The notes under the pieces: generated by a model
The model's database searches: none
What the model was told of the DNA's origin: nothing
What the model saw: only the letters and a program-made list of their open reading frames with translations
Translations under genes and position numbers: made by a program
Assembly: GCA_002700845.1 (NCBI GenBank)
Contig: PAFA01000022.1
Location: forward strand, 1-56,303
Length of the DNA stretch: 56,303 bases
From: Phycisphaerae bacterium
Lineage (GTDB): Bacteria > Planctomycetota > Phycisphaerae > Phycisphaerales > SM1A02
Direction of reading: 5' to 3'
Shown: in pieces, positions 7,876 through 16,179 of the stretch
Numbering within the stretch: position 1 is the first letter of the stretch
Layout: every line of letters starts with the position of its first letter

Positions 7876-8496
7876 ATGGAATTCGAACCCAAGATGCCAC
7901 CACTCGCCCTCGTGGAGCCCCAGGCTTCAGTGGACTACCGCCGCACCCGTGAAATGACCATCGATGAGATTCTGCTCGAAAATCGAGTGGTCTTCCTCAC
8001 TGGTGAGATCAACTACGCCTCCGCAACACGCGTGATGATGCAAATGCTCTACCTAGAGGATCAAAAAAAGGGCCAGCCCATCAACTTCTACATCAACTGC
8101 TTTGGCGGGGCTGTAGACGACACGTTGGCGATCTACGACACGATGCGATTCATCTCATCGGAAGTAGCGACCTATTGCATTGGCCGGGCCTATTCGGGGG
8201 CCGCCGTACTGCTGGCTGCCGGTGACAATGGAAAACGGTACATCCTTCCCCACGCCAAGGTAATGATCCACCAACCGCACGGTGGTGTCACAGGGCAGAC
8301 AACCGATATCCAAATTCAAGCCGAACAAATTTTGAAATCCAAACGGGTGCTTAACGAAATTCTCGCCAAGCACACCGGCCAAAGCGTCGACACCGTGTCT
8401 GCAGATGGAGAACGGGACAAGTTCTTCACCGCTGATGAAGCCAAGATCTATGGTCTTGTTGACGAAATCTTCCAAGTACCGGAGAACAAGCAGTGA
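7876..8496 (+). CDS. clpP: ClpP-family peptidase subunit, first of a pair
   Basis: ClpP forms tetradecameric barrels that degrade proteins fed by ClpX or ClpA. This 206-residue subunit keeps the triad Ser107 (GRAYSGAA), His132 (MIHQP) and Asp181 (GERDKF). It departs from consensus around the active site: GRAYSGA replaces GQAASMGA and NCFGGAV replaces NSPGGSV. AAGGA about 8 nt upstream supports the ATG at 7876 over an in-frame ATG at 7855. It overlaps the second clpP by 4 nt (GTGA), so the two are coupled and may form a mixed barrel. No clpX or lon follows. Confidence 0.94.
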   Translation: MEFEPKMPPLALVEPQASVDYRRTREMTIDEILLENRVVFLTGEINYASATRVMMQMLYLEDQKKGQPINFYINCFGGAVDDTLAIYDTMRFISSEVATYCIGRAYSGAAVLLAAGDNGKRYILPHAKVMIHQPHGGVTGQTTDIQIQAEQILKSKRVLNEILAKHTGQSVDTVSADGERDKFFTADEAKIYGLVDEIFQVPENKQ

Positions 8497-9113
8497 GCGC
8501 CAACAACTCCCTGGTCCCCATCGTTGTCGAGTCTTCTGGCCGAGGCGAACGCGCCTACGACATCTATTCGCGTCTTCTTAAAGACCGGATCGTCTTCGTA
8601 GGCGAAGGAGTTGGCGATCAAATGGCCAACCTCATTGTCGCGCAGCTTTTGTTCTTGGCCAATGAAGATCCTGAAGGTGATATCCACCTGTATGTGAACT
8701 CCCCTGGTGGTTCGGTCACCGCCGGTTTAGGCATCATCGACACCATGAAGTTTGTGCCCAACGATGTATGCACGTACATCATTGGACAAGCGGCTTCCAT
8801 GGGTTCGCTGATCGCTTGCTCTGGCACCAAAGGCAAACGATTCACCTTGCAGCACTCACGCAATCTGATGCACCAACCCTTGCTCATGGGCGTCATGGAA
8901 GGACAGGCAACAGATCTTGAGATCGAGGCTCGTGAAATGCTTCGTATGCGTGAAGCGTTGTACGGAATCTACTCCAACGCCTCCGGAAAAACGACCGAGG
9001 AGATCGCGGCAACATGTGAACGCAACACGTGGCTTGATGCTGGCGAGATGCTTGAGTATGGAATTGTGGACCGCGTTCTCGAAAGCATGCCGATCCCGGG
9101 TGCGAACGACTGA
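8493..9113 (+). CDS. clpP: ClpP-family peptidase subunit, second of a pair, triad Asp replaced by Asn
   Basis: This 206-residue subunit looks canonical around the nucleophile ([19 protein letters not shown] with Ser102) and base (LMHQP with His127). The third triad position, normally Asp in ERD, is Asn178 in CERNTW. Listeria ClpP1 is known to have such an S-H-N triad, with low activity until it assembles with its partner ClpP2; the same may hold here with the upstream subunit. The start is GTG, overlapping the upstream stop. The stop codon abuts the stop of ribBA on the other strand with no spacer. Confidence 0.94.
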   Translation: MSANNSLVPIVVESSGRGERAYDIYSRLLKDRIVFVGEGVGDQMANLIVAQLLFLANEDPEGDIHLYVNSPGGSVTAGLGIIDTMKFVPNDVCTYIIGQAASMGSLIACSGTKGKRFTLQHSRNLMHQPLLMGVMEGQATDLEIEAREMLRMREALYGIYSNASGKTTEEIAATCERNTWLDAGEMLEYGIVDRVLESMPIPGAND

Positions 9114-10319
9114 TCAGTCAGCTGATTCATCATCCGCAAAGGGCACTGTGCCGGTAATGGTAAGACCGAAGGCCTGCAACCCTGGGAGATCAGGAGCACT
9201 GCTGGCCAGCAGGCGAAGTTGGGTTAACCCCATCGCACGCAAGATCTGACCGCCGATCCCAAAGTCCCGCTGTGCGGGTGGCTGAGCTCGTGCGCCGACC
9301 CCGTCGGTGCGGGTGAGGTCGGGTGCGTTCGGATCATCGTCAAATTCACGCTGAATACCGTGCAGGAGATCACCAATTCCCCCACCCATAGATTCAGGTC
9401 TCAAGTACACCAAGGCTCCACATCCCTCTTCTCGAATGGCACGAAGTGCCGAACGAACGGCGTCTTGACCGGGACGACCACTGGCTCCAAACACATCACC
9501 CAGAACATCACGGCGGTGCATTCGTACCAACACCGGGTTGTCAATCTGGGGGACGATTCCATTGGCACCCGGCAGACCGACACCACCAAGCGTCAACGCC
9601 AAATGGGGCAAAGGATCGATCGCGCTACGGAAAGCAACCAAATCAAACGGACCTTCCGGAGTGTCAACCACCGTTCCTGTGAGTTCAGGAATCGTGGTCA
9701 CCAAGGTTTCTCGACCCAATCGGTATTCAATGATCTGCTCAACCGAGCACATGCGAATTCCATGAGTGTCGGCCAATTTTCGCAAGTCTGGCATTCTCGC
9801 CATTGATCCATCTTCATTCACGATCTCAATGATTGCGGCCGCCGGACGCAATCCCGCAAGTCGGCACAGGTCCACCGATCCTTCGGTCTGACCGGTACGA
9901 ACCAAAACGCCGCCCTCTCGAGCTCGGAGAGGATTGATGTGGCCGGGGCGAACAAAGTCCTCTGATGATGCTGTGGGATCAGCCAACAACCTGATCGTCT
10001 GGGATCGATCCGAAGAACTTACGCCGGTGCCAACACCATGGCGTGGGTGACCATCCACCGAAACCGTGAAGGGCGTGCCCCATACGCTGGTGTTGCGTTT
10101 GGCTTGGTCCGTTAAGTCCAAGCGGTCGCAATCCTCTGGCCGCATCGCGACGCAGAGGTAACCCGCGCCAACCCGCATCAAGAAGTTCACAATTTCAGGG
10201 GACATCTTTTCTGCAGCGCAGACAAAGTCACCCTCATTTTCTCGGTCCTCATCGTCGACCAAGATGATGATCTTGCCTTCACGAAGATCTTCCAGAATGT
10301 CCGGTATGGGGTCTAACAC
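9114..10319 (-). CDS. ribBA: DHBP synthase with degenerate GTP cyclohydrolase II domain (RibBA-type)
   Basis: RibB turns ribulose 5-phosphate into 3,4-dihydroxy-2-butanone 4-phosphate for riboflavin; RibA opens GTP using zinc. The RibB half (about residues 1-200) is intact: [43 protein letters not shown] with its His, and GQTEGSVDL. The RibA half (about 205-395) keeps the fold ([22 protein letters not shown]) but all three zinc Cys are gone: the family HSEC...RCDCG reads HRRD...GRPGQ here. GTP cyclohydrolase II activity is therefore unlikely; the domain may be structural or regulatory, and a separate RibA is expected elsewhere. The start is GTG with a TAGCAT box 9 nt upstream. Confidence 0.92.
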   Translation of the reverse strand: MLDPIPDILEDLREGKIIILVDDEDRENEGDFVCAAEKMSPEIVNFLMRVGAGYLCVAMRPEDCDRLDLTDQAKRNTSVWGTPFTVSVDGHPRHGVGTGVSSSDRSQTIRLLADPTASSEDFVRPGHINPLRAREGGVLVRTGQTEGSVDLCRLAGLRPAAAIIEIVNEDGSMARMPDLRKLADTHGIRMCSVEQIIEYRLGRETLVTTIPELTGTVVDTPEGPFDLVAFRSAIDPLPHLALTLGGVGLPGANGIVPQIDNPVLVRMHRRDVLGDVFGASGRPGQDAVRSALRAIREEGCGALVYLRPESMGGGIGDLLHGIQREFDDDPNAPDLTRTDGVGARAQPPAQRDFGIGGQILRAMGLTQLRLLASSAPDLPGLQAFGLTITGTVPFADDESAD

Positions 10320-10328
10320 GAGGCACCC

Positions 10329-10334
10329 ATGCTA
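10329..10334 (-). promoter_or_regulatory. TANNNT box (TAGCAT) 9 nt before ribBA
   Basis: On the minus strand TAGCAT is followed by nine bases and the GTG start at 10319, with no Shine-Dalgarno. Confidence 0.4.
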
Positions 10335-10393
10335 CGCACGAAGTGAAGGTAGTGCTGCGATCAGAATTCAATGGACCGAGTCAATCTCCGGAG

Positions 10394-10399
10394 TAGGTT
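10394..10399 (+). promoter_or_regulatory. TANNNT box (TAGGTT) 6 nt before the 10406 gene
   Basis: GTAGGTTGAA ends just before the last five bases ahead of the ATG at 10406. The same ten bases precede the phosphoesterase gene at 29235. Confidence 0.45.
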
Positions 10400-10405
10400 G
10401 AATTT

Positions 10406-11011
10406 ATGATTCGCCTAGGGCCCGCACATGCCGACTCGCTCGCCGATGCTGCCCTTGAACACTTGGCCCATGCCCATCTTGCGGTGATCGCTGAGAGTGG
10501 ACGATCCCGAACTCGGTTTGGATCAGCCTTGCTTCGCAGGCTTGAAGGTTTTGAATCGTGCCGGTCCATCCGGGTGGCACCTTCTCGAGATCAGCGTCCA
10601 GAAGCGATCCTCATGCGACTCCGGCACAGCCTGTCGCGGCACACAACCAGTGATCATGTGACCGACCACTGTCGAGATCAAATCACAGAACGCCTGGCTA
10701 TGGGCAGTGAATACAACGCGATCATGCAAAGTATTTTTTGCCACCTGCAAGATGTTGATGACTGCCGGTGGCAGGTCGTTCTCTGGCCAGATGCCGGCCT
10801 CATGGCTGAGCGGTGGCCCGATATCTTTGATCAGGTCATTGAGGTGGTCCAACACGCCGTTCGACTCCGAGAGTTCCGCGACGACGAACCGCCAACCTTG
10901 CACCGCTGGATCCTATTGGGAGGATCGTCGCTTGAAGATCGAGTGGAAAACCCACTGGGTCCGCTCAGGCGAAATGTTGGCCTCCCTGGGCTCCTTTTGA
11001 AGCTCACCTAA
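10406..11011 (+). CDS. Hypothetical protein (201 residues)
   Basis: Not recognised. The product has an Ala/His-rich N-terminal helix, a middle segment with several His and Cys residues (DHVTDHCRDQ, SIFCHLQDVDDC) and a C-terminal stretch RWILLGGSSLEDRVENPLG. No signal peptide or membrane segment is visible, so it is probably cytoplasmic. It lies between divergent ribBA and the DNA methyltransferase gene, 28 nt downstream. The start is supported by the TAGGTT box 6 nt upstream. An opposite-strand frame at 10523-10903 is treated as a shadow. Confidence 0.65.
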   Translation: MIRLGPAHADSLADAALEHLAHAHLAVIAESGRSRTRFGSALLRRLEGFESCRSIRVAPSRDQRPEAILMRLRHSLSRHTTSDHVTDHCRDQITERLAMGSEYNAIMQSIFCHLQDVDDCRWQVVLWPDAGLMAERWPDIFDQVIEVVQHAVRLREFRDDEPPTLHRWILLGGSSLEDRVENPLGPLRRNVGLPGLLLKLT

Positions 11012-11024
11012 ATCTCACAGGCGC

Positions 11025-11030
11025 TACACT
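11025..11030 (+). promoter_or_regulatory. TANNNT box (TACACT) 9 nt before the DNA methyltransferase gene
   Basis: TACACT ends 9 nt before the ATG at 11040. An in-frame GTG at 11031 touches the box directly and so is unlikely to be the start if the box is a -10 element. Confidence 0.45.
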
Positions 11031-11039
11031 GTGCATCCG

Positions 11040-12041
11040 ATGTCCTCTCCCGAAGAGCCGGATCGCCCAGGTGGGTACGCACTTCCCACAGGGTCGTTGC
11101 ATGCCCAGCGCCGCGCAATGCGGGAACTGGAAGACGCCGATATCCACCTTCTTGGGGATGCTGCACAGCCCCACGAACCAGCCAAAGGACGACTGAAGGC
11201 TGCACACTCTGCACGAAGCCCCAGCACACGTGTGTACGTTGGCGACTGCCGAGATGTTTTGGCCAAGCTTCCCGATCGCGGTGAAGTGGATCTGATTTTT
11301 GCCGACCCACCATTCAACTGGGATGTGCCCTATGAATCATGGCGCGATGGCATGAGCCGTGCCGAGTATGAGCGCTTCACCTTTGATTGGCTGGATGGTT
11401 GTATTGACGCGCTCTCACCCACCGGGTCATTGTGGGTCAATATTCCGGATGACACGGCCGCTGAAATTGTTGTGCACCTCAAGCGCCGTGGTCTCACCAT
11501 GATCAACTGGTGCGTCTGGCACTTTCGATTTGGCCAAAACCGTGACTCGTCTTTCATCATGAGCAAAGTGCACGCGTTGTACTTTGCCAAAGACCCAGAT
11601 CAGCGCATCTGGAATCCCGAGCACATCATGGAGCTATCGGACCGAGCGAGCGTCTACGCCGATCCAAGAACCATGGCCAAAGACCAGAACAAAGGCCTTC
11701 GGCTTCCCATGGATGTCTGGTACGGAAAGTACTGGGGCCGCATCCAAGGGAACAACCGGGAACGCCGTCACCAACACCACAACCAAATCCCCGAGGTCTA
11801 CTTGGAGCGGGTCATCTTGGCGTGTTCCAACGAAGGCGATCTCGTCCTTGACCCATTCTTGGGCAGTGGCGGGACTTGCACCGTGGCCAAGGCTTGGGGT
11901 CGACGCTCCATTGGCATCGAGCACTCAGCAGTCAATGCCAAAAGTGCCTGGGAACGTATTCAAGGTGGCATGGTGCGCAAGGGAGCAGCGGCAACCCCCC
12001 AAGGAGAAGCCGAACTCAATCGCCGTCGCCGACCCGACTGA
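11040..12041 (+). CDS. Solitary beta-class DNA methyltransferase (N6-adenine or N4-cytosine)
   Basis: Transfers a methyl group from S-adenosylmethionine to an exocyclic amino group in DNA. The catalytic motif DPPF (Asp89 onward, ADPPFNWDVPYESW) comes before the SAM motif DPFLGSGGT near residue 280, the order of the beta class that also holds CcrM. The 333-residue product has a disordered, charged N-terminus of about 60 residues. No restriction endonuclease or specificity subunit is adjacent, so it looks like an orphan, perhaps regulatory, enzyme. Its last 26 bases overlap the 3' end of the convergent 2-epimerase gene. Confidence 0.9.
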   Translation: MSSPEEPDRPGGYALPTGSLHAQRRAMRELEDADIHLLGDAAQPHEPAKGRLKAAHSARSPSTRVYVGDCRDVLAKLPDRGEVDLIFADPPFNWDVPYESWRDGMSRAEYERFTFDWLDGCIDALSPTGSLWVNIPDDTAAEIVVHLKRRGLTMINWCVWHFRFGQNRDSSFIMSKVHALYFAKDPDQRIWNPEHIMELSDRASVYADPRTMAKDQNKGLRLPMDVWYGKYWGRIQGNNRERRHQHHNQIPEVYLERVILACSNEGDLVLDPFLGSGGTCTVAKAWGRRSIGIEHSAVNAKSAWERIQGGMVRKGAAATPQGEAELNRRRRPD

Positions 12042-13209
12042 GAGGGTCTACAGATTCACTCCTCACGGGGATCACTGGTTTTCGCAGCAATTTTTCACGA
12101 CTCGGCAGATTGACCAAAATCTGAGCCATCTTTTGCGAAGCATTCCCGTTCCCGTACGGACTCGGCGCATCACGTGAAGCATTTCGAAAGGCTGCCGTTT
12201 GGGCCTGCAACAGAGCCTCTCGAATGGCCATTGGTTCTGCCGGCGTGGTCAGTACGTTTTTCCCTCGCTCACGACCCTGTTGGCGATTGCCTATATCAAT
12301 GGCTGGGAGTCCAGCCGTGGTGCTTTCCATAACACCACTGCTTGAGTTTCCAACCAATACCGACGCCCGGCGTAGACATCCCCACCAAATCTTGGGGGGG
12401 AGGTTGACCACTTGTGTGGCATTGGATCGACCAGCACAGAACTTTGCGCCAAGCTCACGCAGCGCACGGCCACCTGCATCGGCGTTAGGGAAGCAAACCA
12501 CCACAGGCTGTTGAACATGTTCCAGTGCTGAGAACACCGCACGCCCTTGTGCGGTTGGGTCTTGGTCAAGCGTCACTGGGTGCACGGCAACCAAAACGGT
12601 GTCTGCATTCACTGGCTGCCCCACTGCTTTTGAAACCACCGAGTCAGCAACATCTGGATCGTGGGCGAACGTATCCAATGAAGCCGCCCCAACTTGATGC
12701 ACCCGCCAAGACTCTTCACCCATACGGCACACCCGAAGTGCTGCTTCTTCTGTGGTGACCATGTGAACCGAGGCCAGCTGGGTCAATGCGTTTCGGATCG
12801 CATGATCGATGACTCCAAGACTGGCTTCACCCCCTTCCACGTGCACGATTGGAATCCGCATGGTCATGGCCGCGATCGCTGGCGCGAGCATCTCAAAGCG
12901 ATCAGCAGTCACAAAAGCGATGTCGGGTCGGAGTTCGGCAAAACATTTGGCAAAGCCCAATTGCGCGCGGCCGCCAGAAGCCGCCATATCCACATCACGA
13001 TCTCCACCAAGGCATGGGATTTGATACGGCACCTGAAAGCCTTCAGCTTCCACTTCGGCAATGGCTGATCCGTAATCGTCCTCAACCATCGCAGCCGTGG
13101 CCACCAAAACGGGGTCCAATTCCGGATGATCCCGAAAGGCCGCAACCGGCCGACGGAGGTGGCTCCAATCGGCTCGAGAAGAAGTCACGACAGCCACACG
13201 GAGAGTCAT
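12016..13209 (-). CDS. NeuC/LegG-type UDP-N-acetylglucosamine 2-epimerase (hydrolysing)
   Basis: These enzymes release UDP and give N-acetylmannosamine or a related sugar for sialic or legionaminic acid, or epimerise UDP-GlcNAc for surface polysaccharide. The 397-residue protein shows TADRFEMLAPAIAAM, IPIVHVEGGE, IDHAIRNALTQLASVH, the nucleotide-binding GNSSSGVMESTTAGLP and the following IDIGNRQQGRERGKNVL. The ATG at 13209 is preferred over an upstream GTG at 13266 because the beta-strand MTLRVAVVTSSRADW fits the family start. No neuB or neuA is present. The start codon overlaps that of the divergent methyltransferase. Confidence 0.88.
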   Translation of the reverse strand: MTLRVAVVTSSRADWSHLRRPVAAFRDHPELDPVLVATAAMVEDDYGSAIAEVEAEGFQVPYQIPCLGGDRDVDMAASGGRAQLGFAKCFAELRPDIAFVTADRFEMLAPAIAAMTMRIPIVHVEGGEASLGVIDHAIRNALTQLASVHMVTTEEAALRVCRMGEESWRVHQVGAASLDTFAHDPDVADSVVSKAVGQPVNADTVLVAVHPVTLDQDPTAQGRAVFSALEHVQQPVVVCFPNADAGGRALRELGAKFCAGRSNATQVVNLPPKIWWGCLRRASVLVGNSSSGVMESTTAGLPAIDIGNRQQGRERGKNVLTTPAEPMAIREALLQAQTAAFRNASRDAPSPYGNGNASQKMAQILVNLPSREKLLRKPVIPVRSESVDPLSRVGDGD

Positions 13210-13939
13210 GACCTGCGACGATACCGACATGGGCAACGAATTGTCTGCACATGCACAATGGGCCAATCATGCTGAGGCGCTGTACGCGGCCAAGGGAAGA
13301 GACCCGGTCGCGATTGCCGGGCATCTGGATCAACGGTTGGGACAACCATCCAACGTCCTGGATGCTGGGTGCGGTACAGGTGGCGTCCTCGCCCATTGGC
13401 CCCGCGATATTGACCGGGTCGGATTTGATCATGATCCTGGTGTGGTGCAGGTGGCCGCCAAACGGGAAACGGCACGCCTGCGATTCGAGGTCGCAGACTT
13501 CACCACCCCACCAGAGGGGACTTTTCACTCGGTTTTGGCTCTTTTTGCCGCGTTTCAATATGTCCTTGATGACGAACAACGACGCCTCTCATTGGTGGCC
13601 ACACAATCTCGGGTGGCCCCTGGAGGAACCTTCGCGGTTGAACTTGGACCGGATCCCGACACGCTCCGCCCACCAAAAGCAGTGTGGACCCGCTGGAGGG
13701 GTTCAGATGGCCAATGGTGGATGCGTCGAGCCATGGCAACGAAGATTGAGGGGACACTTTCGATCCAATTTGCATTCCACCGCGGAGGACCTGCCAGCCC
13801 GGTCCTCTTGCAAGACACCCATCTCATTCAACCAGTTCCCCGTGACTGGTGGCTGGCCCAGTTCTCTGATGCATCATGGACGGTGGATTTTGATCAAATT
13901 CCAGGGGGAGGACCCCTTTTGATCGCCACCCGAAGGTGA
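13208..13939 (+). CDS. Class I SAM-dependent methyltransferase
   Basis: The 243-residue protein has motif I VLDAGCGTGGVLAHW, an acidic strand end (VGFDHDP), RFEVADFTTPP, and the post-motif APGGTFAVELG. The fold resembles small-molecule or amino-sugar methyltransferases; the substrate cannot be read from sequence. GGAG lies 4 nt before the ATG at 13208. That ATG shares three bases with the start codon of the divergent 2-epimerase (the palindrome CATG at 13207-13210). A second ATG at 13229 would avoid the overlap and is a real alternative. Pairing with a sugar epimerase hints at nucleotide-sugar methylation, but this is inference. Confidence 0.85.
   Translation: MTCDDTDMGNELSAHAQWANHAEALYAAKGRDPVAIAGHLDQRLGQPSNVLDAGCGTGGVLAHWPRDIDRVGFDHDPGVVQVAAKRETARLRFEVADFTTPPEGTFHSVLALFAAFQYVLDDEQRRLSLVATQSRVAPGGTFAVELGPDPDTLRPPKAVWTRWRGSDGQWWMRRAMATKIEGTLSIQFAFHRGGPASPVLLQDTHLIQPVPRDWWLAQFSDASWTVDFDQIPGGGPLLIATRR
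13218..13223 (-). promoter_or_regulatory. TANNNT box (TATCGT) 8 nt before the 2-epimerase gene
   Basis: Minus-strand TATCGT lies eight bases before the ATG at 13209. It falls inside the first codons of the divergent methyltransferase. Confidence 0.35.
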
Positions 13940-14022
13940 TTTTCAGCCTTCCCAACAGATCAATTGCCGTGGGGAGTGGTATCCTGTTTCATTCCGAACG
14001 GCACCGTCAGGAGATTTTCACC

Positions 14023-14892
14023 ATGGCCGACATGTTCTATAGCCTCCAAGAAGCCTGCACCAAACTTGGTAAGACCGAGGATGAAGTCAAAGCTCTCGTC
14101 GCATCCGGTCAACTCGAAGAGATCCGGGACGGCAATGACCTCAAGTTCGATGCCGTCAAGATTGACGTCTTGGCTGGGAGCAACGACAGCGTTGGCGATC
14201 TTGATGATGCACTGGGTGGTCTTGGATTGGATGACACCTCCGGCCAATCGGGCTTTGGTCTTGGTTTGGCCGATACGGGCACCGGACTTGGTTTGAGCGA
14301 TACGGCCGAAGGCACTGGTGTCTCAATGTTTGATACCGCTGCACCGGCTGGTGGAACTGCAGCTGGCACTGGAAATGGCCTAGAAGACTGGGTTGATGAT
14401 GATCCCGAGGCAACCCAAATTGGTGATGCCATCGGAGATGACCTGTCACTTGAAGCGGTTGGATCAGGATCTGGACTTTTGGATCTCACCGCCGATTCGG
14501 ATGACACGGCACTCGGTGCCGAATTGCTCGACGAAGCGTTCAACGATGACAACGATGCGGATATGCCTGCTGGGGCAACCGGTCTCTTCGACGCCGGAAG
14601 TTCTATGGCACCAACCCCTATGGCGGCACCAATGCCCACCCCGCTCGCCTCCGCCGAAGCAGAGATCCAAGACGGCGGTGGCTCCGGCCTGGCCATCGGC
14701 ATCTCCTTGGTGGTGCTGTTGGCGTTGGGTGTGGTCCTGTGGATCGCCGTTGCCTCCGTCACCGGGATTACCCCTGGTTTGGTCACATCGCTCGCCGAAG
14801 CCGGCGGAGTTGTGGTCGCCGGTGGTATCGCTGGCGGTGCTCTGGTTGTGGGTGCGATCGGCTTCTTCTTCGGCCGGATCGCCCTGGACTGA
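14023..14892 (+). CDS. Membrane protein with N-terminal excisionase/MerR-like HTH and long acidic linker
   Basis: Residues 4-52 (FYSLQEACTKLGKTEDEV, then LVASGQL, then a short wing) resemble the winged HTH of MerR or excisionase proteins. Residues 53-220 are Gly/Asp-rich with a loose GLGLxDT repeat and are probably disordered. Two C-terminal hydrophobic segments (about 222-246 and 260-285) should sit in the membrane. A DNA-binding-like fold tethered to the membrane by a 170-residue acidic linker is unusual; the HTH may bind protein or the cell pole rather than DNA. AGGAG about 9 nt upstream sets the ATG at 14023, and TATCCT lies at 13980-13985. Function not known. Confidence 0.82.
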   Translation: MADMFYSLQEACTKLGKTEDEVKALVASGQLEEIRDGNDLKFDAVKIDVLAGSNDSVGDLDDALGGLGLDDTSGQSGFGLGLADTGTGLGLSDTAEGTGVSMFDTAAPAGGTAAGTGNGLEDWVDDDPEATQIGDAIGDDLSLEAVGSGSGLLDLTADSDDTALGAELLDEAFNDDNDADMPAGATGLFDAGSSMAPTPMAAPMPTPLASAEAEIQDGGGSGLAIGISLVVLLALGVVLWIAVASVTGITPGLVTSLAEAGGVVVAGGIAGGALVVGAIGFFFGRIALD

Positions 14893-14922
14893 ACCGAATT
14901 GAGTCCATACCTCAAATGATCA

Positions 14923-14943
14923 GGTTGACCCACCAAGTCAACC
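14923..14943 (+). other. Seven-bp hairpin downstream of the HTH membrane protein
   Basis: GGTTGAC (14923-14929) pairs with GTCAACC (14937-14943) around a seven-base loop, 30 nt after the stop. There is no U-tract, so it may be a weak terminator or processing site. Confidence 0.3.
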
Positions 14944-15025
14944 CGTCTCTGTCGCATTTACAGTTCTAGGGTTGGCAAACACGCGAACCAGTCGTACGGT
15001 GGCATCCAACCATGAGGAGGATGGC

Positions 15026-16171
15026 ATGTCTCGACGTCGAGCATTCACCATTGTTGAATTGCTGGTTGTGATCGCAATCATTGCGTTGTTGGTTTCTATT
15101 TTGCTTCCCGCCATTGGCAAAGCACGTGATCAAGCCAAACTCACCCAGTCTCTGACCAATCTTTCGCAGCTTGGAAAAGCCCATGCGGCCTACGCCGCGG
15201 AGTGGAATGACCGTCAACTCACCTACATCGATGACAACCTGTCCCAATACGGGAATAATGTTGCCGGTGCGATTGTTGGGTACTACCAAAGCCACGGTGC
15301 GTTGCCGGGTGGACGTGATTCTCCAAGCAACCACCCACCGGTGACTCTTGGGTTTGGGTACGAAAGAAACAGCGATGGGAGCTTGAATGGCACCTACCGA
15401 ATGTTTCGCTACTTCCAAGAACCAAACAGTCAGTTTGGTGGCAACTACGCCATGATTCAGCCGATCTGTTTTGGGTATCCCATTCCATACTTTGGCGCTT
15501 GGCGTATCTCAAACTGCAACTTGTTTGCCCAGTATGTCGGAGGGAAGTTTTACGACCCCACCTTCTACGCCCCAAAAGACACGGTGGTGCTTGATATTGT
15601 CGAAGGCACCGGATGCTTCAAGGACCCAGGTGAGTACTGCCAGAATCCACCAATTCCACCGTACGGCGCCATCCCGTACTGGACGAGTTATGTCATGAGC
15701 CCGGCGGCCATGTTTGCCCCCAACGTCTTTCCCAAAGATGGTTCGTGGCGCGATCCCTGGACCACCGGTGGTCCAGGTGCATTCCGATCACCTTCACTGG
15801 GACAAGCGAAATATTCCGCACTCAAGACACACATGCTCGAGCACCACTGGCTCCAAACACGAAGGGCGGAATGCAATCCCAGTTACACCAGCGGGACGTA
15901 CGGCGGATGCGAACCGTATTACTTCAACCATTGCTGGGAGTCCAACCCGGCGACGTTGTTTTACGACGGGCATACCGAAACAGTCGGCACGCGTAAGGCT
16001 GAGCGTGCGGATGGCCGCGTTCAGGCACAAAGCGGAGTTGGTCTTTGGTGTCGAGAGACACCGTGGGGTGTTGATGGATACAACATCGGGGCCGGCTACG
16101 ATTTTGCTGACACCAGCTTCCATGTGCTGACGACCCACGGCATCAAAGGTCGAGACATCTTGGCTGACTAA
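15026..16171 (+). CDS. Type IV prepilin-like (pseudopilin) exported protein
   Basis: The N-terminus [20 protein letters not shown] is a class III signal peptide: basic head, cleavage by prepilin peptidase before Phe, and the conserved Glu at position +5. Cleavage would follow Ala rather than the usual Gly. The 381-residue protein has a long, Cys- and Tyr-rich soluble part typical of the large families of such proteins in planctomycetes, thought to be secreted or surface-assembled. The end of the protein ([20 protein letters not shown]) resembles the tail of that family, where a product with HDGHA-like text is common. GAGGAGG about 5 nt upstream decides the start; TAGGGT lies at 14967-14972. 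No pilus operon is nearby. Confidence 0.88.
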   Translation: MSRRRAFTIVELLVVIAIIALLVSILLPAIGKARDQAKLTQSLTNLSQLGKAHAAYAAEWNDRQLTYIDDNLSQYGNNVAGAIVGYYQSHGALPGGRDSPSNHPPVTLGFGYERNSDGSLNGTYRMFRYFQEPNSQFGGNYAMIQPICFGYPIPYFGAWRISNCNLFAQYVGGKFYDPTFYAPKDTVVLDIVEGTGCFKDPGEYCQNPPIPPYGAIPYWTSYVMSPAAMFAPNVFPKDGSWRDPWTTGGPGAFRSPSLGQAKYSALKTHMLEHHWLQTRRAECNPSYTSGTYGGCEPYYFNHCWESNPATLFYDGHTETVGTRKAERADGRVQAQSGVGLWCRETPWGVDGYNIGAGYDFADTSFHVLTTHGIKGRDILAD

Positions 16172-16179
16172 ATCTTGAG

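Noticed and set aside
11031-11039. GTG at 11031 as start of the DNA methyltransferase
   Set aside because: It touches the TACACT box directly; the ATG at 11040 fits the spacing seen in other genes. The choice is not proven.
14109-14957. A 282-codon minus-strand frame, Ser/Pro-rich
   Set aside because: Antisense mirror of the Asp/Gly-rich linker of the HTH membrane protein.
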